Shown here: positions 25,614 to 34,364 of the stretch, piece by piece | Numbering within the stretch: the stretch's first letter is position 1 | How the letters are laid out: every line of letters begins with the position of its first letter | NCBI RefSeq assembly: GCF_027563345.1 | Contig: NZ_JAMKBK010000010.1 | Reading direction: 5' to 3' (one strand) | Source of the DNA: Psychrobacillus psychrodurans | Lineage (GTDB): Bacteria; Bacillota; Bacilli; Bacillales_A; Planococcaceae | DNA: 64,000 nucleotides | Notes under the pieces: generated by a model | What the model saw: the letters and a program-made list of their open reading frames with translations, nothing else | Database searches by the model: none | What the model was told of the DNA's origin: nothing | Translations under genes and position numbers: made by a program

Positions 25614-26396
25614 TTATAGCATATTTGCTACATTCTCACCCATTCGGACAAATTTACCAGGGTGAACTTCACTTGAGAACTCCACACTATCCGCTTCGAA
25701 TAGCATGACGACAGTCGATCCAAAGGAGAAATACCCGACCTCTTCCCCTTTATTCCATACAGTAGAATTATTCGTAAGCTCAATCGAATTTACAAACATC
25801 GCTCCTACTTTTATATGTATACATTTTTTTTCATTTGGCATTTCTAGTTCCGTAAGCATTCGGTAGTTACCACTTATTGTTTGTTTTCCAAATTGAAGAC
25901 CCCATTTATTGACTGGATACGATTTTTCACCAAGAATATATTGTTGGAGTACTTTCCCATCAACTGGGGAATGGATTCGATGATATTCTGCTGGACTTAA
26001 ATATAAAACAATATATTTTCCATTTTGAAAGGATGAAGCTATTTTTTCTGAACCTAGCATATCCTGTAAAGTGTAGGTTTTCTGTTTTACATAAAAGAGT
26101 CCATCCTCTGTAATATCCCCAAAAGTTTCTATTGTAGCATCGACAGGGCTTATAATGCTAGTAGTTCCCTTATCAATCGGACGGCTATCCTCTTTAACTT
26201 TTCGAACAAAAAAGTCATGTAAAGTAGGAAAATCATTGCTTTTTTGTATAGTATCTTGAGTTGATATATTAAAATATTTTATATAAGAGGGAATCATATG
26301 TTTGCTTATTTTGGACTGTGTAAAGCTTCGGATTAGTGACGATGACCATTTTCCATTGGTTAATTCAATCATGGTTTGATATAATCTTTCTCTCAT
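25614..26396 (-). CDS. psd: Phosphatidylserine decarboxylase proenzyme
   Basis: Makes phosphatidylethanolamine from phosphatidylserine. The self-cleavage site that forms the pyruvoyl group is the Ser of FGSTVVML near the C-terminus; YHRIHSPVDG holds the conserved His/Asp region. 260 residues with membrane association expected. Divergent from pssA, the gene for the preceding enzyme, across 91 bases. In B. subtilis these two genes sit elsewhere. Confidence 0.95.
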   Translation of the reverse strand: MRERLYQTMIELTNGKWSSSLIRSFTQSKISKHMIPSYIKYFNISTQDTIQKSNDFPTLHDFFVRKVKEDSRPIDKGTTSIISPVDATIETFGDITEDGLFYVKQKTYTLQDMLGSEKIASSFQNGKYIVLYLSPAEYHRIHSPVDGKVLQQYILGEKSYPVNKWGLQFGKQTISGNYRMLTELEMPNEKKCIHIKVGAMFVNSIELTNNSTVWNKGEEVGYFSFGSTVVMLFEADSVEFSSEVHPGKFVRMGENVANML

Positions 26397-26487
26397 TTTT
26401 TAGCTCCCTAGAAAAAATTAAACTTACTATTTTTACTTAATCGAAGTATAATGAACAAATATGTTATTTGTAAAGGAGTGATTTGCA

Positions 26488-27027
26488 ATGTTTTTACTAA
26501 ATGCGATGTATCAAACAGTAAAAAAATTGAAATCACATGCGGCGAATATGGTCACCATTGGCAACCTTGCATTTGGTGGTGCAGCCATCATGGCAACGAT
26601 GAATGAAAATTACACGTTCAGTGTATTATTTATATTTATAGCTGGCCTTTTAGACAGATTTGATGGAATTGTAGCAAGAAAATTTCACCTTGAATCCGAA
26701 TTAGGCAAACAACTAGATTCCATGAGCGATATTATTTCATTCGGGATAGCTCCTGCATTACTGATGTATTCATTGGTACTACAAGAGTTTAGTGTTACTG
26801 GAATGATTATAACTGTCATCTATATAGCATGTGGTGCTTTCAGGCTTGCACGATTTAATATATCTGAACCGAATGGTTTTTTTACAGGTCTACCAATTAC
26901 TGTTGCTGGTGTGATTTTAACCCTGTCTTATTTTGCGATAGAATATATACCATCTGTTTCGTATATGTTTTTGTTCATAATTCTCGCATTGCTAATGATC
27001 AGTACATTTACACTAAGAAAAGTTTAA
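26488..27027 (+). CDS. pssA: CDP-diacylglycerol-serine O-phosphatidyltransferase
   Basis: Integral membrane enzyme that makes phosphatidylserine. The CDP-alcohol phosphatidyltransferase motif DG..AR........G...D...D reads DGIVARKF then GKQLDSMSD (about residues 58-82). About six membrane segments in 179 residues. ATG after AAAGGAGTG. Divergent partner of psd. Confidence 0.95.
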   Translation: MFLLNAMYQTVKKLKSHAANMVTIGNLAFGGAAIMATMNENYTFSVLFIFIAGLLDRFDGIVARKFHLESELGKQLDSMSDIISFGIAPALLMYSLVLQEFSVTGMIITVIYIACGAFRLARFNISEPNGFFTGLPITVAGVILTLSYFAIEYIPSVSYMFLFIILALLMISTFTLRKV

Positions 27028-27035
27028 TGACAGAA

Positions 27036-27200
27036 TGCTCAAGCGCTTATGTTAGCCCTGACAACGTTCTTCTGCAACGAGCTTTGCAAAGGAAGTCAGT
27101 CTAAATTCGTGACATCGTGTCACAGCGACTGACTGACCCGCATCGTGCGGCCCCGAAATTCTGAAGAGACTCGAAGGGCTAGGCGCTGGAGCTAGACAGC
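27036..27200. repeat. Folded MITE-like intergenic element
   Basis: A GC-rich block between pssA and sigK. Its ends are partly complementary (GCTCAAGCGC ... TTAGCCCT at 27037-27059 with AGGGCTAGGCGCTGGAGC at 27175-27192), and the middle folds again (GTCAGTC.. GTGAC ATC GTGTCAC .. GACTGAC at 27095-27137). The right end, AGGCGCTGGAGCTAGACAG, is a word I know from intergenic repeats of many Bacillaceae. Non-coding; probably non-autonomous mobile or extragenic palindromic DNA. Confidence 0.7.
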
Positions 27201-27235
27201 AAATGACTTAAAAAGTATATACCTGTTAAATTTAA

Positions 27236-27274
27236 AGAAAAGCGGCTGCGAATTTGCGGTCGCTTTTTTCATAT
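27236..27274 (+). terminator. Terminator downstream of pssA
   Basis: AAAAGCGGCTGCGAATTTGCGGTCGCTTTTTTC forms a short-loop hairpin (AAGCGnCnGC/GCnGnCGCTT) followed by a T run, about 210 bases beyond pssA and upstream of sigK. Confidence 0.7.
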
Positions 27275-27326
27275 TTCGCCAGCTTTCGACATACATTAGA
27301 CTAACAACTAGATGGAGGTGAACCTC

Positions 27327-28055
27327 ATTACAGGTATAATGACTGCCTTTATAAGCATCTTTGTAGAATTCCCTCTCGTGCTTGGTTATTTGAAAGGCCA
27401 GGCATTTCATCAACCCTTCAGTCCGGAAGAAGAAAAAGTCATGATAGATCGTTTTTTAGGAGGCGATTTATCTGCTCGCGACGAACTAATTGAACGAAAT
27501 ATGCGATTGGTTGCTCATGTTGTAAAGAAATTCCACCCAAAACATGAACTATTAGATGATTATATCTCTATCGGTACAATTGGTCTGATGAAGGCTGTCA
27601 ACAGCTATACCCCGACGAAGAAAACTAAACTAGCCACTTATGCTGCCAGATGTATTGAAAATGAAATATTAATGTATTTACGATCATTAAAGAAGGTACA
27701 AAAAGATGTTTCCCTACATGAGCCAATTGGTATGGATAAGGATGGTCACTCTTTAGAGATTACAGACCTGCTTCCAGGTATCGATAAAAGCACAGATGAA
27801 CAGCTAGTAGAAGAAGAGGATACAAATAACTTATATAGACACTTGTCACAACTTGAAAGCAGAGAACTCGAAATTATCATCCGAAGATATGGATTACTTG
27901 GTCATGAACCAATGACTCAAAAAGATATTTCTAAGCAACTAAAAATATCTAGAAGTTACGTTTCTCGGATTGAAAAACGCGCATTAGTAAAACTGTATCA
28001 ATCCTATATACATGAAAAAAACTCTTTTGATGTATCAAACACCAAAAGAGCTTAG
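27327..28055 (+). CDS. sigK: Sporulation sigma factor SigK (pro-sigma K)
   Basis: Late mother-cell sigma factor controlling coat and cortex genes; made as a membrane-associated precursor. Region 2 (LVAHVVKKF, LLDDYISIGTIGLMKAV) and region 4 (LGHEPMTQKDISKQLKISRSYVSRIEKRA) are intact. The coding sequence is continuous, with no skin-type interruption. The hydrophobic pro-sequence (FISIFVEFPLVLGYLKG) aligns without gaps to that of B. subtilis. I propose ATT at 27327 as start (MTGIMTAF..., 242 residues): it is 8 bases after GGAGG. The ATG at 27312 is upstream of and overlaps the ribosome binding site, and the ATG at 27339 is 20 bases from it. Confidence 0.93.
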   Translation: MTGIMTAFISIFVEFPLVLGYLKGQAFHQPFSPEEEKVMIDRFLGGDLSARDELIERNMRLVAHVVKKFHPKHELLDDYISIGTIGLMKAVNSYTPTKKTKLATYAARCIENEILMYLRSLKKVQKDVSLHEPIGMDKDGHSLEITDLLPGIDKSTDEQLVEEEDTNNLYRHLSQLESRELEIIIRRYGLLGHEPMTQKDISKQLKISRSYVSRIEKRALVKLYQSYIHEKNSFDVSNTKRA

Positions 28056-28061
28056 GTAGGA

Positions 28062-28142
28062 TCAATCTTCACTTGTCTCTGCGATCATGATAAATGCTAA
28101 AACCGCTGTAACTAAAACTGACATCGCCATTATAAATAACAT
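28062..28142 (-). CDS. Putative 26-residue membrane peptide
   Basis: Not recognised as a named family. Reads MLFIMAMSVLVTAVLAFIMI then AETSED: one membrane helix and a short acidic tail. The ATG is preceded by GGGGGAGATCC, a strong ribosome binding site at good spacing, which is the main reason for listing it. It lies between the 3' end of sigK (convergent) and mtnN, which ends 108 bases upstream on the same strand. The start is the only clear one. It may be missed by automatic gene callers because of its size; it could also be chance. Confidence 0.45.
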   Translation of the reverse strand: MLFIMAMSVLVTAVLAFIMIAETSED

Positions 28143-28250
28143 TGGATCTCCCCCTCTAACATTGAAAGCGCTTGATGACTTTATCATAGCACATAATAGG
28201 AGAATTATTAATATGTGTCAAACTACTCAGTATGGCAATTTAATGACAAC

Positions 28251-28943
28251 CTATAGTTTTTCAATTACATTTAAGACTACTTGTGTTGAATGTTTTGCAG
28301 CAATTGGCAAAAACTCATCGAAACTGATAGAAGACTCTTTTCCAGCAATATCAGAAAGTGCACGGATTACAACAAAAGGAACCTCAAATTGATGGCAAAC
28401 TTGTGCAACTGCAGCTGCTTCCATTTCACAAGCTTTCATTTGTGGAAAATGAATACGTACCTGTTCTACTTTTGCAGGATCATGCATAAAGATATCACCC
28501 GTAGCGATTAAACCAGTTGCAGCTTGGTGTTCGCCAATTTCATGTACAGCATCCTCTGCTAATTTCATTAATTGCTCGTCTGCTTTAAATGATGCTGGAA
28601 GCTGTGGTACTTGACCAATTTCATAGCCAAAAGCGGTTACATCCACATCATGGTATCTTACTTCATGTGAAATTACGATGGCTCCTACTTCTAGATTTGG
28701 ATCATAGCCACCTGCCGAACCAGTGTTAATGACATAATCAGGTTTGTATTCACTTAGTAATATGGAAGTGGTCATTGCGGCATTCACTTTCCCTATTCCA
28801 CTTCTCAATAAAACAATTTCATGATTCTTGTATGTCCCACTTGTAAATTCACTGTTTGCGATTGTCTTTGTTTCAGGATTTTCTATTTCGTTTCTCAGAA
28901 GCTCTACTTCTTCTTCCATTGCACCAATAACTGCTATTTTCAT
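28251..28943 (-). CDS. mtnN: 5'-methylthioadenosine/S-adenosylhomocysteine nucleosidase
   Basis: Hydrolyses MTA and SAH to adenine and the thio-sugar in methionine salvage. Family motifs: GAMEEEVELL at the N-terminus, NTGSAGG, ACEMEAAAVAQVC with the ribose-binding Met-Glu, and RALSDIAG with the catalytic Asp. 230 residues, ATG start. Located upstream of the sigK end, downstream of the yrrS terminator. Confidence 0.96.
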   Translation of the reverse strand: MKIAVIGAMEEEVELLRNEIENPETKTIANSEFTSGTYKNHEIVLLRSGIGKVNAAMTTSILLSEYKPDYVINTGSAGGYDPNLEVGAIVISHEVRYHDVDVTAFGYEIGQVPQLPASFKADEQLMKLAEDAVHEIGEHQAATGLIATGDIFMHDPAKVEQVRIHFPQMKACEMEAAAVAQVCHQFEVPFVVIRALSDIAGKESSISFDEFLPIAAKHSTQVVLNVIEKL

Positions 28944-28986
28944 TGTTTATAGCCCCTCTCTAAAATGCACTTCTTTAAAAATAAGG

Positions 28987-29015
28987 AAAAAAGCTTCTTA
29001 AGTCAAGAAGCTTTT
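28987..29015 (-). terminator. Terminator of yrrS
   Basis: AAAAGCTTCTT/AAGAAGCTTTT inverted repeat with a T-rich tail on both strands, 23 bases beyond the yrrS stop. Confidence 0.85.
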
Positions 29016-29037
29016 CTTTTTACATATATTCAGAGCT

Positions 29038-29724
29038 CTATTCTAATGTTTTAAGTATTTCTTTTTTAGTTGGTTTCCAGCCTTCACCATCGACCCATTC
29101 TAGGGAGATACGATAAATTTCACTTCCATCCTTAGAAGTGACAGTTCCAATGGATTTTTGCGGGCTTCCACCATTACCGATAAACTTTACATACATATTG
29201 GATGTATCTAAATTAGCAGCATACGCTAATGCCTTAACTTTTTCATCCCAGTCAACAGATGAATTGTCGTAACTAGAAACATGATTTCCTGATTGCTCTG
29301 TCCCTACAGGCTGCCATCCTGAATCTATTACAACAGAATCGACATTGGTTTCGTCTGATGGCTCCGTAGTTACAGTACCACCTTGATTTTCTTCCGTTTC
29401 AGTGCTTTCATTCTCTTCTGTCTCTGTTGTTGTTTCTTCACTTGACGAAGTAGAATCAGTGGAGCCAGTACTATTCCCTACTACTTCTTCAGATTCTTTG
29501 TCTTTCTCTTGCTCTTTCGATTCATTCTCAGTATTTTCTCCTTGTTCAGTTTTTGTGTTAGTTGTAGCACTTTCTTTCTCGTTATCACCTGTAACAAGAT
29601 TTACAGTCACTACGATGATAAGGAGAATTACTATTCCTATAAGTATATTTAAAATGTTGTTCTTTTTTCTCTTATGATTTCGTTGATCCAAACGCGTGTC
29701 AAATTTCGTATTCTTTTCTGGCAT
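29038..29724 (-). CDS. yrrS: YrrS family membrane-anchored protein (DUF1510)
   Basis: N-terminal cytoplasmic basic stretch, one membrane segment (NILNILIGIVILLIIVVTVN), a linker of roughly 100 residues made almost only of Ser, Thr, Glu, Asp and Asn, then a folded C-terminal DUF1510 domain (WQPVGTEQSGNHVSSYD ... WKPTKKEILKTL). B. subtilis YrrS is a similar protein next to greA and has been linked to sporulation/cell wall by its partner PbpI; no pbpI-like gene follows here. 228 residues from ATG 29724, which follows GAAGGAGGAA; an upstream in-frame extension is rejected. Confidence 0.85.
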   Translation of the reverse strand: MPEKNTKFDTRLDQRNHKRKKNNILNILIGIVILLIIVVTVNLVTGDNEKESATTNTKTEQGENTENESKEQEKDKESEEVVGNSTGSTDSTSSSEETTTETEENESTETEENQGGTVTTEPSDETNVDSVVIDSGWQPVGTEQSGNHVSSYDNSSVDWDEKVKALAYAANLDTSNMYVKFIGNGGSPQKSIGTVTSKDGSEIYRISLEWVDGEGWKPTKKEILKTLE

Positions 29725-30040
29725 GTAAATTCCTCCTTCAATATAAGAGAATATACTACAAATAGACGACAATGATAGGGTTTTGTTTCAACAATCTCAA
29801 AAATAGTTCGATTGATAGTCATCATCAAATCTCGGTAGACCATTTTTACACAAATGCTTGACCAGTGTTTTAGGTATATGATTCTATTCATTCTTTTCTA
29901 TTAAGGAACATGAACATGCCGTTATTTCCACTCCGAGCGGACGCTTTCTGTGGAAAGTGTAATCAGTAGTGTTACTTATTCGTTCTTTTACCTTAAACAC
30001 ACTGTATACGGTACAATATTATATATTTCTTTTCAAAAAA
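29725..30040. repeat. Non-coding gap with a repeat fragment
   Basis: About 315 bases between yrrS and greA. At 29920-29975 there is one arm of the window's common repeat: ATTTCCACTCCGAGCGGACGC, close to ATTTCCGTTCCGAGCGGACGC at 47477. Nothing else is recognisable apart from the expected yrrS promoter. Confidence 0.55.
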
Positions 30041-30066
30041 AGAGGTAAACGGTTTCGTTTACCTCT
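30041..30066 (-). terminator. Terminator of greA
   Basis: Perfect inverted repeat AGAGGTAAAC/GTTTACCTCT followed on the minus strand by TTTTTT, just beyond the greA stop. Confidence 0.92.
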
Positions 30067-30071
30067 TCGCT

Positions 30072-30545
30072 TTAAGATATAGTTTTTATTTCTACGTCCA
30101 TCTCTCCACCTGGAGTTAGGATTTTCACTCGATCTCCTGTAGATTTCCCAATCAATCCTTTAGCAATTGGAGAATCATTCGAGATAAGACCTTCTATTGG
30201 ATCTGCTTCTGCAGAACCTACGATTGTGTATGTTTCTTCATCACCATCTGGAATCTCTACAAATGTTACAGTTTTACCAAGTGTAACAGTGTCGTTATTT
30301 CCTTCTCCTTCGATGATTACTGCATTGCGAATCATTGACTCTAAGGTTGAGATTCTACCTTCTACAAACGCTTGGTCTTCTTTAGCTGAATCATACTCAG
30401 AGTTTTCTGATAAATCACCAAAACTTCTTGCAATTTTAATACGCTCTACTACCTCTTTACGTTTTACCGTTATTAAATGCGTTAATTCATCTTGTAACTT
30501 TTGTTTACCAGCAACGGTCATTGGATATTGTTTCTCTGTTGACAC
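30072..30545 (-). CDS. greA: Transcription elongation factor GreA
   Basis: Binds the secondary channel of RNA polymerase and stimulates transcript cleavage in backtracked complexes. Coiled-coil N-terminal domain with the acidic tip DLSENSEYDSAKE, and an FKBP-like C-terminal domain. Start is GTG at 30545 (MSTEKQYPMTVAGKQKL, 157 residues), 9 bases after AAAGGAG and aligned with B. subtilis MAQEKVFPMTYEGKQKL. The ATG at 30551 is only 3 bases from that site. Confidence 0.96.
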   Translation of the reverse strand: MSTEKQYPMTVAGKQKLQDELTHLITVKRKEVVERIKIARSFGDLSENSEYDSAKEDQAFVEGRISTLESMIRNAVIIEGEGNNDTVTLGKTVTFVEIPDGDEETYTIVGSAEADPIEGLISNDSPIAKGLIGKSTGDRVKILTPGGEMDVEIKTIS

Positions 30546-30656
30546 TCCCATACACTCCTTTAAATACACACTTAAAACTCTATCATGGATTATTCATATG
30601 CATCTAATCACAATGTTATGAATATCATGAAATTATTGTCAATCTCAATCATCATA

Positions 30657-31295
30657 TTATACAATAACATCCGTTTCAAGAATAGTTTTTATTTTTGTTA
30701 CCATTAAATCGATAGCTACTTCATTTTGGCCACCTTCTGGAATGATTACATCTGCATATCTTTTAGTTGGCTCAATGAACTGATTGTGCATTGGACGAAC
30801 TACATTAAGGTATTGATCCACAACTGAGTCTACTGTACGTCCTCTTTCGTTAATATCACGTAATATACGACGAATAATACGTAAATCTGCATCTGTATCC
30901 ACGAATAATTTGATATTCATCATATTTCGAAGACGCTCATCTTCTAATACTAGAATACCCTCTAAAATAATTACATCTTTAGGCTCTATCTTAATCGTTT
31001 CTGAAGAGCGAGTATGTTTTGCATAATCGTATACAGGCTTTTCAATTGCCTTATTGTCTAACAAATTGTGAATATGTTCAAGTAATAAGTCATTATCAAA
31101 AGCTAGTGGATGATCATAATTTGTATTAAGTCTTTCCTCAAACTTCAAATGACTTTGATCTTTATAATAAAAATCTTGTTGTATTACTACTACTGAATGA
31201 TCCTTAAATACTTCACTTATTGCGTTCGTTACACTCGTTTTACCTGATCCTGATCCACCTGTGATCCCAATGATAAGAGGAGTTTTCTTCGTCAT
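30657..31295 (-). CDS. udk: Uridine kinase
   Basis: Phosphorylates uridine and cytidine in pyrimidine salvage. Walker A GGSGSGKTS at the N-terminus, a DHPLAFD substrate motif and VIILEGILVL. 212 residues. Overlaps the yrrO stop by 4 bases, so it is translated from the same message; greA follows after 111 bases. Confidence 0.96.
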   Translation of the reverse strand: MTKKTPLIIGITGGSGSGKTSVTNAISEVFKDHSVVVIQQDFYYKDQSHLKFEERLNTNYDHPLAFDNDLLLEHIHNLLDNKAIEKPVYDYAKHTRSSETIKIEPKDVIILEGILVLEDERLRNMMNIKLFVDTDADLRIIRRILRDINERGRTVDSVVDQYLNVVRPMHNQFIEPTKRYADVIIPEGGQNEVAIDLMVTKIKTILETDVIV

Positions 31296-32569
31296 TCTTT
31301 CATCCCTTTTCTCATCATATTATTTGGATATAATTTTTCCTGACATTTAAATTGGACAACTTGTAATGGATGTCTCGCCGCATCCAACACTTGTCCTTTT
31401 TCGTCTAAAATTTCTTTTATAACTACTTCAACGTTTTCTATTTCTGGGCCAAAAAACTCTACTATGTCTCCTGGCTTAAAATAATTTCGTTGTTGTAGTG
31501 TAACTATCTGTGTTTCTTCGTTATACTCTAACACAAGTCCCACAAAATCGTACCCTAATTTTTTATCATGGACTCCGTACATTTGTTGTTCAAAGCTCGG
31601 TTCATCCTCAAAAAATGCTGTGTCCGCTTCACGATTTGCACATTTTTCCAGTTCTTCTATCCAGCTAAGCTGCATTTGAAAGTTTTCAGGATCTGCACAA
31701 TATGCATCAATCACTTTACGGTAAACACTTACAACTGTAGCTATATAGTGTATTGACTTCATACGTCCTTCCACTTTTAAAGAGTCGATTCCTAGTTCTA
31801 TCAAACGCGGTATTGATTCCAATAATTTTAAATCTTTTGGACTCATGGCAAATGGAACATCATTAGCTGTAAATAATGCCTGTTCTAGCCCATCATTTTG
31901 CTCATACAAATCATAATCCCAGCGACAAGACTGACAGCATCCTCCTCTATTCGAGTCACGAGCAGTCATATGATTGGATAGTGTACATCTTCCACTGTAA
32001 GCTATACACATTGCCCCATGGATAAATGTTTCAATTTCAATATCAACTTTCTCTTTCATCAGTTGAATCTCGTCACCACTAGTTTCTCGAGCAAGTACAA
32101 CACGATCAAGCCCTTCTTCTTTCCAATATTGAACCGCTTTCCAATTGGATAAGGATTGTTGTGTGCTCAAGTGAAGCTCTAGTTTGGGTGCTACAGTTCG
32201 ACATGTCTCAATTATTAATGGATCTGCAACAATAATACCAGTTACGCCAGCTGCTTCAACTGCTTGTAGGTACTCTTCTAATCCATCCATATTTTCATTA
32301 TGGGCGAATATATTAGTAGTCACATACACTTTAGCTCCGTATCGTTTTGCAAATTCTACTCCTTCCCGCATTTCATCTATTGAAAAGTTTCCCGCATTTG
32401 ATCGAAGGCCAAATTCTCTTCCACCTATAAAAACGGCATCTGCTCCATAATGCACAGCAATTTTTAACTTTTCTAAACTTCCAGCAGGCGCTAATAACTC
32501 AGGTTTTTTCGTAATAACTCGTTTACCATCAATTAGCTCACTTATTTTATCTATTTTAGTATTAAGCAA
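31292..32569 (-). CDS. trhP2: U32-family tRNA hydroxylation protein (YrrO/TrhP2 type)
   Basis: Peptidase U32-like protein of the type needed for 5-hydroxyuridine formation at the wobble position of tRNA, not a proven peptidase. The N-terminal ELLAPAGSLEKLKIAV, the U32 signature (ETFIHGAMCIAYSGRCTLSNH), the cysteine group CCQSCRWDY and a C-terminal U32-type beta domain are visible in 425 residues. Start TTG 32569 after GGTAGG. Neighbours (second U32 protein and trmR) form the complete ho5U to mo5U set. Confidence 0.9.
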   Translation of the reverse strand: MLNTKIDKISELIDGKRVITKKPELLAPAGSLEKLKIAVHYGADAVFIGGREFGLRSNAGNFSIDEMREGVEFAKRYGAKVYVTTNIFAHNENMDGLEEYLQAVEAAGVTGIIVADPLIIETCRTVAPKLELHLSTQQSLSNWKAVQYWKEEGLDRVVLARETSGDEIQLMKEKVDIEIETFIHGAMCIAYSGRCTLSNHMTARDSNRGGCCQSCRWDYDLYEQNDGLEQALFTANDVPFAMSPKDLKLLESIPRLIELGIDSLKVEGRMKSIHYIATVVSVYRKVIDAYCADPENFQMQLSWIEELEKCANREADTAFFEDEPSFEQQMYGVHDKKLGYDFVGLVLEYNEETQIVTLQQRNYFKPGDIVEFFGPEIENVEVVIKEILDEKGQVLDAARHPLQVVQFKCQEKLYPNNMMRKGMKE

Positions 32570-32793
32570 ATAAACCTACCCTTTCCTAACTGATTAATAC
32601 CATTTAAACTTTCAGTTATATGTAATTAATTTCATAAAAAGCATACTAAATAGTGAATTCCAACAAAGTTGATTTCCGTTCCAGGCCGACGCCTTCCACC
32701 CCAATTAACGCAATAAACTTTTAAAAAAAGAGTGATCTGCCGTAAACATTCTTTTATTGAAACAGTAATTATGAAATTGACTCATATATTCCT
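32570..32793. repeat. Gap with repeat fragment between the two U32 genes
   Basis: The segment GTTGATTTCCGTTCCAGGCC at 32668-32687, with GACGCCTTCC after it, is one more worn arm of the common intergenic repeat (compare GTTGATTTCCGTTCCGAGCG at 47473). Its insertion separates two genes that are adjacent in B. subtilis. Confidence 0.6.
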
Positions 32794-33723
32794 TTAATAC
32801 ACAGTTTCCTTAAAGAAAAAGCCAGTATCTAATGGTCTTAATGCTGGTTGGATTTCTTCAATTTTGTTAAAGAGATCTTTTTTACAAGCTTTATAAGCTT
32901 CTTTCGATTCAAAATAAGCATCGATAGCTTTGCGGTAGTAGCTCGTTATAGCAGTAATATAAGATGGATCTTGAAGGATTCCATCTATTTTCAAACTATC
33001 AATTTCAGCATCTAATAACTCATCAAGTTCATCTATCATACACATATCATTTGGACTAAAAATATGTGTTCCGTTACCATCTTCATAAATCGGATATTTA
33101 TTGGAACGCTCTTTGTCATGTAAAAACATATTTTTATTTTTAGAACGATTCTCTACTTCCAATGCTTTGTCTTGAAACAAGAAGTAATTACCTAAAAGTG
33201 AACGCTTCGACTGAAAAATACATGTCATTCCGTGGACTTGCACTTCAATTTGAACTTCAGCATTTTCTTTTATTTCCACTACTTCGTCTAGGCTAAGTTC
33301 TCTTGCTAAAACAGCTCTAGTTGAACCACGTTTCCCCCAATAATTCGCTGTGAAATAATTGGTTGCTGTTTGTTCCGTATTCCAGTGTAAGGGAATAGTT
33401 ACTTCAGCTTCACGTCTAGCTATAATGACAGCTGGATCACCGAAAACAATTCCATCAACACCGATTTCTTGAAGCTTTTTCATATAAGGTGCAAGTGCTT
33501 CCATTTTATCGTTATGGAAAAGTGCATTCATCGCAATATATAACTTTTTGTTTTGTTTGGAAGTGATGTTTCTTGCTATTGTAATTTCTTCTAACGTAAA
33601 TTCTCCAGGAAGTCTTAGACCAAAAAATTGTTCGCCAACTAAAAAGGCATCAGCACCAGCCACGATTAAATCTTCTAAGTGACTAATACTTGTAGGCGTT
33701 ACTAATAGCTCAGTTTTGTTCAT
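32794..33723 (-). CDS. trhP1: U32-family tRNA hydroxylation protein (YrrN/TrhP1 type)
   Basis: Second, shorter U32-family protein (309 residues from ATG 33723 after AGAGGTG). It begins NKTELLVTPTSISHLEDLI and keeps the family core (EVQVHGMTCIFQSKRSLLGNYF) but lacks the Cys cluster of its partner. Expected to act with the YrrO-type protein in tRNA U34 hydroxylation. The in-frame GTG at 33732 is part of the ribosome binding site and overlaps the trmR stop. Confidence 0.88.
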   Translation of the reverse strand: MNKTELLVTPTSISHLEDLIVAGADAFLVGEQFFGLRLPGEFTLEEITIARNITSKQNKKLYIAMNALFHNDKMEALAPYMKKLQEIGVDGIVFGDPAVIIARREAEVTIPLHWNTEQTATNYFTANYWGKRGSTRAVLARELSLDEVVEIKENAEVQIEVQVHGMTCIFQSKRSLLGNYFLFQDKALEVENRSKNKNMFLHDKERSNKYPIYEDGNGTHIFSPNDMCMIDELDELLDAEIDSLKIDGILQDPSYITAITSYYRKAIDAYFESKEAYKACKKDLFNKIEEIQPALRPLDTGFFFKETVY

Positions 33724-33728
33724 ATCTT

Positions 33729-34364
33729 TCACCTCTTAATACTTACTAACATTCCATCTCCAACTGGTAAGAATGCCGTGTCATAATCCGGATGATTCAT
33801 CAACCACTCCATAAATTGATGTTGGTTTCGGACCATTGTTCTTTTTCTTCTTGGCACTTCACTCATCGGTAACTCGGACAATCCATTTAACAATAAATTA
33901 TCACAATAAATAACGCCACCATCATTCAAAAATGGGGCATATTTTTCGAAGAAATTTTTGTATTGACCTTTAGCTGCATCAATAAAAATAGCATCAAATT
34001 GGAGTTCTCCAAGGTCTTTTGCTGAAATTTCTAAAGCGTCTCCAACAATTACTCGAATTCGATGTTGCAAATTCGCACGTTCTATATATGTTTTAGCAAG
34101 CTCAGCCTTTGTTTCATCCCGCTCGATGGTCACAATGGATGTTTGCTCTAGTTTAGTTGCCATGCGCATGGAAGAGTAACCAATAGCAGTTCCTAGTTCT
34201 AAAACAGACTTGGGCTTTTGTAAGGAAAGAAGTTGCAATAACGATTCCATCCCCATTAGTTGCATAATAGGTACATGATTATCTTTTGCATATTGTTCCA
34301 TTTCCAAAAAAATAGCGGATCTAGGCTTAATCAGATCCTTCAAAAAATCATCGCTTATATTCAT
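33729..34364 (-). CDS. trmR: tRNA 5-hydroxyuridine methyltransferase TrmR
   Basis: SAM-dependent O-methyltransferase that turns ho5U34 into mo5U34. Motif I VLELGTAIGYSSMRMA, the metal/substrate Asp in IFIDAAKGQY, and YCDNLLLNG typical of this O-methyltransferase family. 211 residues from ATG 34364, preceded by AAGGGG; the open frame extends 31 codons upstream without any ribosome binding site. Position next to the two U32 genes supports the function. Confidence 0.93.
   Translation of the reverse strand: MNISDDFLKDLIKPRSAIFLEMEQYAKDNHVPIMQLMGMESLLQLLSLQKPKSVLELGTAIGYSSMRMATKLEQTSIVTIERDETKAELAKTYIERANLQHRIRVIVGDALEISAKDLGELQFDAIFIDAAKGQYKNFFEKYAPFLNDGGVIYCDNLLLNGLSELPMSEVPRRKRTMVRNQHQFMEWLMNHPDYDTAFLPVGDGMLVSIKR

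Noticed and set aside
27312..27314. ATG as the sigK start
   Set aside because: The strong GGAGG begins inside this codon, nothing like a ribosome binding site lies upstream, and it adds residues not present in the family.
27327..28055. skin-like prophage interrupting sigK
   Set aside because: Regions 2 and 4 are on one continuous open frame with no recombinase or insertion.
28087..28392. 101-codon plus-strand frame after sigK
   Set aside because: Antisense to mtnN and to the better supported 26-residue frame; no ribosome binding site.
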